Assembly: GCF_051233475.1 (NCBI RefSeq)
Contig: NZ_JBKFGH010000006.1
Location: forward strand, 186,001-250,000
Source: Bacillus_BU sp051233475
GTDB lineage: Bacteria > Bacillota > Bacilli > Bacillales > Cytobacillaceae
DNA length: 64,000 bases
Direction: 5' to 3'
Shown: positions 24,414 through 32,670 of the stretch, one piece after another
How positions within the stretch are numbered: the first letter of the stretch is position 1
Layout of the letters: each line of letters begins with the position of its first letter
The notes under the pieces: generated by a model
What the model was told of the DNA's origin: nothing
Seen by the model: only the letters and a program-made list of their open reading frames with translations
Databases searched by the model: none
Position numbers and translations under genes: made by a program

Positions 24414-26195
24414 ATGATGAACAAGTCGATTACTGATCTAAATCTGTCAATTTTATCTAGTTTTTCAGGAAGTAAAAAGGTTTATGTTGGAGGTTCAAGA
24501 CCTGATATTCAAGTGCCGATGCGTGAAATTCAGTTGAGTCCAACAATCGGAACGGTCGGGGAGGAGAACAATCCACCTATACGGGTTTATGATACTAGCG
24601 GTCCATACACAGATTATGAATACGACACTGACATTCGAAAAGGGTTAACCCCACTGCGACGACACTGGGTTCTTGAACGTGAAGACGTCGAAGAGTATGA
24701 AGGACGAGCAATTAAACCTGAGGATAATGGCTACAAACAAGACGCCCCACTTGCAAATATGGAAGTTTTTCCAGGCTTACAAAGGAAACCGCTGCGGGCC
24801 AAAACGGGTGAAAACGTCACGCAATTACATTACGCACGACAAGGCGTGATTACACCTGAAATGGAGTATATTGCGATTAGGGAAAATGTCGATCCGGAAT
24901 TTGTTCGAGAAGAAGTTGCATGGGGCCGGGCGATTATCCCTTCAAATATAAATCACCCTGAAAGTGAGCCGATGATTATTGGTCGTAACTTTCATGTGAA
25001 AATTAATGCTAATATTGGTAATTCAAGCGTAAGCTCATCGATTGAAGAAGAGGTAGAAAAAATGAGGTGGGCAACCCGCTGGGGCGCTGATACGCTGATG
25101 GATTTATCAACCGGAAAAAATATTCATACAACCCGGGAGTGGATTATTCGCAATTGTCCAGTACCTGTAGGAACAGTACCAATCTACCAAGCTCTTGAAA
25201 AAGTAAATGGAATCGCGGAGGATTTAACGTGGGAGGTTTTTCGTGATACGCTAATTGAACAAGCAGAACAAGGGGTTGATTATTTTACCATCCATGCTGG
25301 TGTTTTGCTGCGGTATATCCCCTTAACGGTCAAGCGAGTGACAGGGATTGTTTCACGAGGGGGCTCGATTATGGCGCAATGGTGCCTAGCCCACCACAAA
25401 GAAAATTTCCTTTATACACATTTTGAGGAAATATGTGAAATTATGAAAAAGTATGATGTAGCTTTTTCGCTTGGGGACGGCTTGCGGCCCGGGTCGATTG
25501 CTGATGCGAATGATGAGGCACAATTTGCCGAACTGGAGACGTTGGGGGAACTCACAAAGATTGCCTGGAAGCATGACGTTCAGGTTATGATTGAAGGACC
25601 GGGTCATGTGCCGATGCATTTGATTAAAGAAAATGTTGATAAGCAGATGGAGATTTGTGGAGAAGCGCCATTTTATACATTAGGACCGCTTACTACCGAT
25701 ATCGCTCCAGGCTATGACCATATTACTTCGGCAATTGGCGCAGCGATGATCGGCTGGTTTGGAACGGCCATGCTCTGCTATGTAACGCCTAAAGAACATC
25801 TCGGTCTACCAAACAAAGAGGATGTTAGAGTAGGCGTCATTACTTATAAAATCGCTGCACATGCTGCTGATCTGGCCAAGGGTCATCCTGGTGCCAGAAA
25901 GCGTGATGACGCCCTTTCTAAAGCAAGATTTGAATTCCGCTGGCGTGATCAATTCAATTTGTCCCTTGATCCGGAACGGGCGATGGAGTATCATGATGAA
26001 ACCTTACCTGCCGAAGGTGCGAAAACAGCACATTTCTGTTCGATGTGTGGTCCGAAATTCTGCAGCATGAGAATTTCTCATGATATTCGAGGAATGGCAT
26101 TGGAAAAAGAGGGCGAACTTGGTAAGGTTATTGATGAAGGTATGACAGAAAAAGCAAAAGAGTTTAAAGCTGGCGGTGGAGAGATTTATCAATAA
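24414..26195 (+). CDS. thiC: Phosphomethylpyrimidine synthase ThiC
   Basis: A 593-residue radical-SAM-like enzyme turning aminoimidazole ribotide into HMP phosphate for thiamine. The C-terminal cluster motif CSMCGPKFCSM, the IREN and NIGNSSVSSS segments and the EGPGHVPMH loop are all present. Start is ATG 24414, with AGGAGAGG at 24401-24408; the frame runs upstream through the repeat, but those codons are not a plausible N-terminus. It is the only thiamine gene in the window. Confidence 0.97.
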   Translation: MMNKSITDLNLSILSSFSGSKKVYVGGSRPDIQVPMREIQLSPTIGTVGEENNPPIRVYDTSGPYTDYEYDTDIRKGLTPLRRHWVLEREDVEEYEGRAIKPEDNGYKQDAPLANMEVFPGLQRKPLRAKTGENVTQLHYARQGVITPEMEYIAIRENVDPEFVREEVAWGRAIIPSNINHPESEPMIIGRNFHVKINANIGNSSVSSSIEEEVEKMRWATRWGADTLMDLSTGKNIHTTREWIIRNCPVPVGTVPIYQALEKVNGIAEDLTWEVFRDTLIEQAEQGVDYFTIHAGVLLRYIPLTVKRVTGIVSRGGSIMAQWCLAHHKENFLYTHFEEICEIMKKYDVAFSLGDGLRPGSIADANDEAQFAELETLGELTKIAWKHDVQVMIEGPGHVPMHLIKENVDKQMEICGEAPFYTLGPLTTDIAPGYDHITSAIGAAMIGWFGTAMLCYVTPKEHLGLPNKEDVRVGVITYKIAAHAADLAKGHPGARKRDDALSKARFEFRWRDQFNLSLDPERAMEYHDETLPAEGAKTAHFCSMCGPKFCSMRISHDIRGMALEKEGELGKVIDEGMTEKAKEFKAGGGEIYQ

Positions 26196-26252
26196 AAATT
26201 TGACCACTGCAAATTAAAAATACCTTACTGTGATCTTGTAGGTGATGGAACC

Positions 26253-27032
26253 ATGAAACAAAAAATTGTCACAACCATCCAAAATATTGAGCAACAGTTT
26301 AACGTAAAAGTTTGTTTTGCAGTTGAGGCGGGAAGCAGGGCATGGGGAATACCCGGGGAAGATAGTGACTATGATGTTCGATTTGTATATGCCCATCCTA
26401 AGGAATGGTATTTATCCATTGATGAACAACGAGATGTGATTGAACTTCCAAGTGATGACCGTCTCGATATTAATGGCTGGGAGCTACGTAAAGCGCTCCG
26501 CCTTTTAAAAAAAGCAAATCCTCATTTATTAGAGTGGCTCCATTCGGGAACCGTTTATTTCCAAACGGGGTCACTCATCGAAAAACTGAAGGAAATCGAG
26601 ACAAAAGCTTTTTCGCCTCAATCAGCCATGCATCATTATTTAAATATGGCTAAACGTAATTTTCAGGTCTATATGCAGGGAGAGAAAGTGACGATAAAGA
26701 AATATTTTTACGTGCTTCGTCCGATTCTAGCCTGTAAATGGATTGAGATTTACAACACTTTTCCACCTGTGGAATTTCCAGTGTTGGTGGACAAAATGTT
26801 AAGTCCTGGTCCACTAAAGCAAGAACTCTTAGCTATAATGGAAAGAAAAAGGGCTGGGCAAGGACTTGAACAGGAACTGAAGTCCTTAGTCATCCATGAT
26901 TATGTAAAAACAGAAATAGATCGTGTTCAAGACTATGCTAAATCAATGAGTGAGAAGAGAGAGGATATAACCATCCAGTTGAATTCTATTTTTCAGGAAA
27001 CGATTGATGAAGCATGGGGGGGCTTGGCTTAA
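26253..27032 (+). CDS. Predicted nucleotidyltransferase (COG3541-type)
   Basis: A 259-residue protein of the pol-beta-like nucleotidyltransferase superfamily: EAGSRAWGIPGEDSDYDVRFVYAHP holds the G-S-x8-D-x-D metal motif, with a third acidic residue possible in DRLDINGWELRKAL. The helical C-terminal part is typical of YcgL/COG3541 proteins, which lack a known substrate. A gene on its own 57 bp after thiC; it might share the thiC transcript, but no functional link is known. Confidence 0.8.
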   Translation: MKQKIVTTIQNIEQQFNVKVCFAVEAGSRAWGIPGEDSDYDVRFVYAHPKEWYLSIDEQRDVIELPSDDRLDINGWELRKALRLLKKANPHLLEWLHSGTVYFQTGSLIEKLKEIETKAFSPQSAMHHYLNMAKRNFQVYMQGEKVTIKKYFYVLRPILACKWIEIYNTFPPVEFPVLVDKMLSPGPLKQELLAIMERKRAGQGLEQELKSLVIHDYVKTEIDRVQDYAKSMSEKREDITIQLNSIFQETIDEAWGGLA

Positions 27033-27038
27033 TCAAAT

Positions 27039-27067
27039 AAAGAGCAGCTGATTAGCTGCTCTTTTTT
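27039..27067 (+). terminator. Terminator after the nucleotidyltransferase gene
   Basis: AAGAGCAGC / GCTGCTCTT stem with a 6-nt loop and T tract; symmetric enough to act on the small minus-strand gene too. Confidence 0.9.
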
Positions 27068-27076
27068 ACAAAAATA

Positions 27077-27229
27077 TTATTTATCAAGCTGTAGATCATT
27101 AGCAGGAATAGGGATAATTTTTCCACCAATTTGTACATGAATTGTATCGTTAAAGATGGCTTTTACAAATCCTTTTAAAGTAACGGGTGAATCTACGGAG
27201 ATTTTCTTAGTTTCTGGTTTTTTAGCCAT
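27077..27229 (-). CDS. Small basic-start 50-aa protein, unknown
   Basis: A 50-residue frame on the minus strand reads MAKKPETKKISVDSPVTLKG and ends NDLQLDK; the middle (VKAIFNDTIHVQIGGKIIPI) alternates like beta strands. AAGGTG lies 9 nt before the ATG, and a terminator closes it. Features are those of a small soluble beta-rich protein; I do not recognise the family. Too short for most gene-length cut-offs. Confidence 0.6.
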   Translation of the reverse strand: MAKKPETKKISVDSPVTLKGFVKAIFNDTIHVQIGGKIIPIPANDLQLDK

Positions 27230-27479
27230 AATCTTCAACACCTTTCAAAGTTTATAAGATATGAAATTTGGAAAAATTATTTAGCCTTACTGATAGTTTA
27301 ATTGTACAAAATTTGTGGGACGATTGGCAAAGAAAATGAATTAATTACATTATAATTTTTTATGGGAAGTTTTATGTTAATTTTTTATTTACTTTGAAGA
27401 AAAAGCTCCCTGTTTTCAATAAAGATCATGAAAGAAGCTAATGGAACAAAATTCTTCTTGTTATTCAGTTAAGAGGATG

Positions 27480-27613
27480 CTATATTTATTAAGCGATGAG
27501 CTAATTTGCATAAGTCAATGAACATGCCGGAAGGCTAAACGTATGAATGTGGTCATACGGTCCATTGCCGCAAACGCAAAAAAGGCGCCTGTTTTCGTAA
27601 CAGGCGCCTTTTT
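27480..27613 (+). ncRNA. Possible small RNA ending in a strong terminator
   Basis: A gene-free stretch with hairpin CGTATGA / TCATACG (27540-27559), a single-stranded linker ending GCAAACGC, and terminator AAAGGCGCCTGTT / AACAGGCGCCTTT (27578-27613). A strong terminator with no gene in front suggests a short transcript. The promoter is not clear. The strand is inferred from the T tract; the mirror A-run would allow the other strand. Confidence 0.35.
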
Positions 27614-27895
27614 CTTTTGAAAAATGATTGATTTCGTGAATTTTGGCTGCGGAAAATTGATTTTTTGAGTGAAAACAAGGTTTTTTATTCAAATTGAGCT
27701 TGTTTTTTGAAAATGCTCAGGATTTTAGACAATTATATGCTCATAAAAGAGGCTATATGGCCTTCTAATTGTGGATATGACCTATCTGAAAAATTTTATA
27801 GACCAACTTTTGAAATATATCGGGTCAACCCCCTAAGTTTGGACATATACTCATGTTTTCTCACGATTCCTTTGTTTTTAAAAAAACTTTTTTAT

Positions 27896-28768
27896 CTATA
27901 CAGCGATTGGTTTTTTATGATTTATTAGTCCTGCTTCAAACTGTTTTAAGAACTCTTTAGGAGTACGATCAAACAAACTACCGTGAATCCTCCTTTTGTT
28001 GTAAAAATCGATATAATCGTCAACTGTTTTATATGCTTGCTCAAGTGTCCTAAATTCATGTCTTTGGAAGCATTCTCGTTCAAGTACACTATGAAATGAC
28101 TCTATATAAGCGTTATAATTTGGCGATTTAGGTGGGATTCTCTCATGAATTAGTTGGTCCTTATGGGCTTCGCAAAATTCATAAAATGCTTTACTACAAA
28201 ACTGTGGACCATTGTCAGTCCGTATAACTAGTTTTGTTAATTCCTCTGAAGGAATTCCTCTTTTTAATAGGGCTTTCTGTAACATTCTTGTGATCGACTT
28301 GGTCTTACACTCTGTTCCTTTGTAGATACCTACAATGGTACGATCAAAAACATCTATAGCACTGGCGAGGAAAAAGAATCGACGAGATCCTGCGATATAG
28401 CCATACTTAATATCCAGTTGCCAAAGCTGGTTCGGACCGGTTACCATGTGATTTCTAGATATACGCCGAGGGTGTTTATTCTTTTTCTCACGTTGAGGGA
28501 GTAATATATCCATTTCCTGACACAAACGATACACTTTCTTTTTATTTATGATTAGCTTATATTTCCGCTGTAAGCAGCGAGTTAATTTTCGGTAACCATA
28601 TACGGAATCCTCGCCATCAAGTAGCCTATTTATAAAAATCTTAATAGATGAATCAAGAACCCTTTTCCCATCTTTTTTTCTTGAAAACCCTGGAATCGGC
28701 CGCCCTCCAGTGTTCTTTTTAGGAGAAGGGGTATGAGATTCTCGATAATAGTAGGTGGATCGACGCAC
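27896..28768 (-). CDS. IS3-family transposase OrfB (DDE integrase domain)
   Basis: 290 residues from a GTG; in the element it is probably made mainly as an OrfAB fusion. The catalytic triad is visible: D in QLDIKYGYIAG, D in RTDNGPQFCS, and E in AYIESFHSVLEREC, with the K/R seven positions later. An N-terminal HTH_21-type segment (RVLDSSIKIFINRLL region, VYGYRKLTRCL) precedes it. No stop or frameshift interrupts it, so the element looks intact. Confidence 0.92.
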   Translation of the reverse strand: MRRSTYYYRESHTPSPKKNTGGRPIPGFSRKKDGKRVLDSSIKIFINRLLDGEDSVYGYRKLTRCLQRKYKLIINKKKVYRLCQEMDILLPQREKKNKHPRRISRNHMVTGPNQLWQLDIKYGYIAGSRRFFFLASAIDVFDRTIVGIYKGTECKTKSITRMLQKALLKRGIPSEELTKLVIRTDNGPQFCSKAFYEFCEAHKDQLIHERIPPKSPNYNAYIESFHSVLERECFQRHEFRTLEQAYKTVDDYIDFYNKRRIHGSLFDRTPKEFLKQFEAGLINHKKPIAV

Positions 28769-28842
28769 TCCTAAAGCTTTTAGAACTCGAAGGGCTGGAA
28801 AGCCCTCATGGATCCACTCATTAGCTAAGTTTATTTGGTCAC

Positions 28843-29151
28843 TTAACCCGGAAATTTTTTTTTTAGTTGCTCACGAAGAAGAGCTACTTCAAGTTCCTTT
28901 TCACCTAAGAGCTTCATAGCCTTTTCATACTTGGCTTGTAAATCGTTGGGAGCAGGGGGCTGAGTTAGTGGAAGTATTCCTTCATTAGCCATTTCACGTT
29001 CAACTTCATCCCGATACACATTGACCCAACTACCTAATGTGCTTTTAGACATACCTAATTTTCTTGCAATAAACGCTATGTTTCCTGACTCTAAAGCCAT
29101 ACGAACATATTTTTTCTTAACTTCTTCAATCACACTATTTCTCTTACTCAT
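28843..29151 (-). CDS. IS3-family OrfA (helix-turn-helix, leucine zipper)
   Basis: 102 residues: an N-terminal helix-turn-helix (about 10-50, GNIAFIARKLGMSKSTLGSW) and a C-terminal coiled coil (KYEKAMKLLGEKELEVALL) that mediates multimerisation. It ends LREQLKKKFPG at the A10 slippery run; the -1 frame continues without stop through ISGLSDQINLANEWI into OrfB. Confidence 0.9.
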   Translation of the reverse strand: MSKRNSVIEEVKKKYVRMALESGNIAFIARKLGMSKSTLGSWVNVYRDEVEREMANEGILPLTQPPAPNDLQAKYEKAMKLLGEKELEVALLREQLKKKFPG

Positions 29152-29413
29152 AGTGGACTCCTCCCCTTATGACTAAATTGTACTCCTACTAAATTTAGGT
29201 GTCCAAATTAGTAAGGGGGCTAAAAAGATATGGTCCAACTTTCAAAATATATGGGTCAAGATTAAAATAAATGGTACAAGCTTCAAGCGATATGCCCATG
29301 TTATTCGCGATATGGCTCACTCGCCCCCATCAATGCCATAAAACGGAAACCCCCTTAAAGTCCGCAGCGCTAAAAACAATCATACGCTAAACAAAATTCA
29401 TCTATAAAAAAAC

Positions 29414-30343
29414 TTATCGATGCTGATCATATCGATTTGCTTTCGTCAGCGACCGAATCAGCTCAATCTCATCCTCAGTCAGCGGGGAGCTGCAAACAGC
29501 AGCCGCATTCTCGCGAAGTTGTTTAACCGAACTGGCACCAGCGACTATCGATGTAACGGCTGGATTGGCTAGGTTAAATTGTATCGCTATTTCCGTAAAT
29601 GGCCGCCCGGAAGCCGTACTAAGTTTTTCACGAAACAGCGGCAAAAGCTTGGCCAACTCCTCGTAGGAATAATCCAAATAACCATTTTCTCGGACCCGGG
29701 TCGATGCTTTATCAAGCAGCTTACTGCTCAGCAAGCCATTCGCAAGCGGTCCTCGTGTCACCACACTAATTCCATTTTCCTGTAGAAGCGGCAAGGCTTC
29801 CTCTTCAGGGCGCCGATCGAGAAGGCTATATTGCATCATAACCGAGATAATGTTCGATTTAGAAATATACTCGCGAATGACATTCGGGCGAATCGAAGAA
29901 ATTCCGTAATATTTAATAAACCCTTCCGCTTTTAATTCTTCAAATGCTTCAATTGTTTCATCAATTGGGTCATCCAAAGTGCCGCCATGAAGCTGGTACA
30001 AATCAATATAGTCCGTTCCGAGTCGCTTTAGACTTTGCTTTACTTCTTCTTTTATATAAGCCTTCGATGGATCCCAACTCCAGCCGTCCTTAGAATCCCG
30101 CCAGCGGTTACCAACTTTTGTCGCGATAACAACCTGATCCCGGACAGCCTTCAGTGCTTGTCCAACAATACTTTCATTTGTTCCAAAATCATATAAATCA
30201 GCCGTGTCAAAATAATTAATGCCAGCCTCTAATGCTGCCTCGATAATTCCGCGAGCCGTTTTTTCCTCTGTCCCAAGTGTCATACAGCCTAAGCCCAGCT
30301 TACTGACGAAAAGATCAGAACGGCCTAATTGTCGTTTCTCCAA
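29414..30343 (-). CDS. yqkF: Aldo/keto reductase YqkF
   Basis: A 309-residue NADPH-dependent reductase with the AKR motifs: LGLGCMTLGT, the catalytic D-x4-Y pair in FDTADLYDFG, K in VVIATKVG, and the H in YQLHGGTLD. It lies just downstream of mciZ on the same strand, as in B. subtilis yqkF, which fixes the name. TTG 30343 (GGAG 8 nt upstream) is preferred to GTG 30352. Substrate unknown. Confidence 0.88.
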   Translation of the reverse strand: MEKRQLGRSDLFVSKLGLGCMTLGTEEKTARGIIEAALEAGINYFDTADLYDFGTNESIVGQALKAVRDQVVIATKVGNRWRDSKDGWSWDPSKAYIKEEVKQSLKRLGTDYIDLYQLHGGTLDDPIDETIEAFEELKAEGFIKYYGISSIRPNVIREYISKSNIISVMMQYSLLDRRPEEEALPLLQENGISVVTRGPLANGLLSSKLLDKASTRVRENGYLDYSYEELAKLLPLFREKLSTASGRPFTEIAIQFNLANPAVTSIVAGASSVKQLRENAAAVCSSPLTEDEIELIRSLTKANRYDQHR

Positions 30344-30429
30344 TTGCCTCACTCCATTCCTGTATGCTCTTTTCTATTCTATCGAATGGATGAAGTGTGA
30401 TACAAATTTATCGTTTTTACGATTAAGGC

Positions 30430-30558
30430 TTAGCGAGTGATATCCTCTGCCCAATCGATCATCAATTCATAGCGGCGGCGGTATTCGGCAATCTTTCTTT
30501 TAATTTCCCATGCTTTTCCTACGAGGACGAAGCCTTTATCATGAACATAGATTTTCAT
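30430..30558 (-). CDS. mciZ: Mother-cell inhibitor of FtsZ, MciZ
   Basis: A 42-residue frame whose core GFVLVGKAWEIKRKIAEY matches B. subtilis MciZ (40 residues, VVLVGKAWEIRAKLKEY region). The peptide caps the minus end of FtsZ filaments in the mother cell so that no second Z ring forms during sporulation. GGGGGAG precedes the ATG. It sits between nudF (divergent) and yqkF as in B. subtilis; SigE control is expected but I did not place the promoter. Confidence 0.9.
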   Translation of the reverse strand: MKIYVHDKGFVLVGKAWEIKRKIAEYRRRYELMIDWAEDITR

Positions 30559-30637
30559 TCGTTTCTCCCCCAAAATTAAAGTATGGTAAAATGTATGAGT
30601 CTACCATATCGGAATAGAACAGGAGTGACGGAAAAAA

Positions 30638-31189
30638 ATGAGCCGCCTCGAAGAAAAAACGATTAAAACGGAACATATTTTTACCGGAAAGGTAATCAGT
30701 TTGCAGGTTGATGATGTTGAACTGCCGGATGGAAAAACAGCAAAACGGGAAATAGTAAAACATCCCGGAGCCGTTGCTGTGATTGCTGTAACAGCCGATA
30801 ACAAAATCGTCATGGTCGAGCAATTTCGGAAAGCACTGGAACGAAATCTGGTAGAGATCCCAGCCGGAAAGCTAGAAAAGGGAGAAGACCCGCTTTCTTG
30901 CGCAGCAAGAGAGTTGGAAGAAGAGACTGGTTATGTTAGTGAAACGCTAGAATTGGTGAATTCCTTTTATGTTTCCCCGGGATTTGCTGATGAAATTGTT
31001 CATGTTTACGAAGCGCGCGGCCTTTCGAAAAAAGAAAATCCTGCTGAACAAGATGAGGATGAGTTCATCAATCTGCTAGAATTATCACTCGAAGAAGCAG
31101 AACAATATATCAAACAACAAAAAATCTATGATGCGAAAACCATTTTCGCTGTTCAATACTTAAAGCTGAAAGAGGCACTGAAACGCTAA
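30638..31189 (+). CDS. nudF: ADP-ribose pyrophosphatase NudF
   Basis: A 183-residue Nudix hydrolase splitting ADP-ribose to AMP and ribose 5-phosphate. The Nudix box G-x5-E-x7-R-E-x2-E-E-x-G is in GKLEKGEDPLSCAARELEEETGY (two-part), and the downstream Pro in YVSPGF marks the ADP-ribose subgroup. AGGAGTG precedes ATG 30638. The stop overlaps the next start by one base (TAATG), so the two genes are translationally coupled. Confidence 0.92.
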   Translation: MSRLEEKTIKTEHIFTGKVISLQVDDVELPDGKTAKREIVKHPGAVAVIAVTADNKIVMVEQFRKALERNLVEIPAGKLEKGEDPLSCAARELEEETGYVSETLELVNSFYVSPGFADEIVHVYEARGLSKKENPAEQDEDEFINLLELSLEEAEQYIKQQKIYDAKTIFAVQYLKLKEALKR

Positions 31190-32352
31190 TGAAGCATTAT
31201 TACGTTGACTTGCATATACATATCGGCAGAACTTTTACCGGAAAAGCAGTAAAAATAACAGCAGCAAAATCTCTGACTTTTTCCAATATAATTGATCATG
31301 CTCGAAATGAAAAAGGCTTAAATATGGTTGGAATTATTGATTGCCATTCGCCTGAAGTGATTATCGAAATCGAAAAGCTGATGGAAAAAGGTGAACTAAC
31401 AGAGCTTCCTGATGGCGGGTTAAGCTATGGAGGTTTGACGGTGATTCCTGGCTCGGAATTGGAAATCTACGACGAGAATTGCCAAGGCCCGATCCATTTG
31501 CTTTGCTATTTTCCAACACTTCAGGCGATGAAAGAATTCTCTAGCTGGCTTTCAGGTCATTTGAAAAATATCAACCTTAGTTCACAACGAATCTATGCTA
31601 GTGGGAGAGAGCTTCAAATCAAGGTCAAGGAACTGTCCGGAATTTTTATCCCGGCTCATGTATTTACTCCTTTTAAAAGCCTTTATGGTAAGGGAGTGAT
31701 TCGTTCCCTAACTGAAGTTCTTAATCCAGAGCAAATTGATGGAATTGAATTAGGCTTAAGCTCGGATACGTTAATGGCGGACCAGCTAGGCGAGTTGCAT
31801 CAATATTCGTTTGTGACAAATTCGGATGCCCATTCTCTTCCGAAAATAGCCCGAGAATACCAGGTCATCGCAATGGAAGAACCTTCATTTGCCGAACTGA
31901 AAAAAGCGCTGCATCTTAAAGGCGATCGAAAAATAGTCGCCAACTATGGCTTAGATCCGCTGCTTGGAAAATATCATCAAACGGTATGTGCTACATGCCA
32001 AACTCAATACTCAACTGAGGAACCGTGTTGTCCTCAGTGTCAGGATACAAAAACAGTGAAGGGTGTGGCAGACCGGATTTTAGAATTAAAGACGGCCGAG
32101 TACTCACCGGAAAATCGCCCGGTTTATGTTCATCAAGTGCCACTTGATTTTATTCCAGGCCTTGGGCCAAAGCTGCTAAGAAAGCTATTGGATCATTTCG
32201 GCACGGAAATGGCGATTCTTCATGAAGTTCCGGAGGCAGCCTTAAAGCAGGTGGTTCCGGAAAAAGTAGCTGAACTGATCATCAAGGCTCGCCAAGGGGA
32301 GTTAAACCTCTTAGCTGGCGGCGGTGGAAAATACGGAAAAATAGCCGATTAA
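31189..32352 (+). CDS. EndoQ-like PHP-domain nuclease (YqxK region)
   Basis: 387 residues. An N-terminal PHP domain (YYVDLHIHIGR His motif, IIDCHSP, NSDAHSLP) binds catalytic metals; a zinc-ribbon-like CATCQTQ / CCPQC follows near residue 265, and a helix-hairpin-helix (FIPGLGPKLLRKLLDHF) lies near the C-terminus. This is the plan of endonuclease Q, which nicks DNA 5' of deaminated bases. B. subtilis has a reduced homologue at this locus. One-base overlap with nudF; a terminator follows. Confidence 0.82.
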   Translation: MKHYYVDLHIHIGRTFTGKAVKITAAKSLTFSNIIDHARNEKGLNMVGIIDCHSPEVIIEIEKLMEKGELTELPDGGLSYGGLTVIPGSELEIYDENCQGPIHLLCYFPTLQAMKEFSSWLSGHLKNINLSSQRIYASGRELQIKVKELSGIFIPAHVFTPFKSLYGKGVIRSLTEVLNPEQIDGIELGLSSDTLMADQLGELHQYSFVTNSDAHSLPKIAREYQVIAMEEPSFAELKKALHLKGDRKIVANYGLDPLLGKYHQTVCATCQTQYSTEEPCCPQCQDTKTVKGVADRILELKTAEYSPENRPVYVHQVPLDFIPGLGPKLLRKLLDHFGTEMAILHEVPEAALKQVVPEKVAELIIKARQGELNLLAGGGGKYGKIAD

Positions 32353-32356
32353 TCAC

Positions 32357-32392
32357 AAAAAACAGTCTACCTTATCTAGGTGGACTGTTTTT
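32357..32392. terminator. Terminator after the EndoQ-like gene
   Basis: AAAAACAGTCTAC / GGTGGACTGTTTTT stem (one G-T pair) with a 7-nt loop. Followed by repeat R1 copy C. Confidence 0.85.
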
Positions 32393-32398
32393 GTTCAT

Positions 32399-32567
32399 GG
32401 CTGTGTTAAAGAATAATGTTGATGTAATGCTATCTGTTGATTGGAGTGGAAGGTGCGAGACTCCTGCGGGAGAAGGTGTCACGGGAGACCCCGCAGGCGC
32501 TATAGCGCCGAGGAGGCTCCCGGACTCCCCCGCGGAAAGGGAGCACCTGGAACGGAAATCAACAGCC
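32399..32567. repeat. Palindromic repeat R1, copy C
   Basis: GGCTGTGTTAAAG left end, doubled TGTTGAT arm, full GC core with the TATAGCGCC centre, and AATCAACAGCC right end. It accounts for most of the 318-bp gap between the EndoQ-like gene and spoIIM. Confidence 0.9.
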
Positions 32568-32614
32568 AAATATAGCAAAGCCCAAAAAAGAACTCTAGTA
32601 ATGAAAAAGATCCA

Positions 32615-32643
32615 GTCATAGAAATAGTAGACAAGCATAGAAT
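32615..32643 (+). promoter_or_regulatory. SigE-type promoter of spoIIM
   Basis: GTCATAGA (32615-32622), 13-bp spacer, CATAGAAT (32636-32643), close to the mother-cell SigE consensus KMATATT / CATACAMT. spoIIM is SigE-dependent in B. subtilis. Confidence 0.65.
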
Positions 32644-32670
32644 GTACTAATTAATTTTAGGAGGAAGACA

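Larger units (their letters stand above)
27825..29222 (-). mobile_element. IS3-family insertion sequence
   Basis: Two overlapping-frame genes (orfA, orfB) flanked by imperfect inverted ends: CCCCCTAAGTTTGGACA at the left and, in reverse complement, CCCCCTTACTAATTTGGACA at the right. A run of ten A residues at the end of orfA and the open -1 frame upstream of the orfB start codon are the classic programmed -1 frameshift that makes the OrfAB transposase. Exact ends and target duplication are uncertain by a few bases. Confidence 0.88.
27733..29325. repeat. Short-repeat array A3: 20-21 bp units with ATATGG core, split by an IS element
   Basis: Cores (ATATGG or close variants) start at 27735, 27755, 27775, 27796 and 27817 on the left and at 29228, 29249, 29269, 29290 and 29310 on the right: steps of 20 or 21 bp. 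The unit next to the left end reads ATATCGGGTCAA and the right flank reads ATATGGTCCAAC, so the IS sits inside one unit. No gene is visible in the array itself. Confidence 0.75.
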
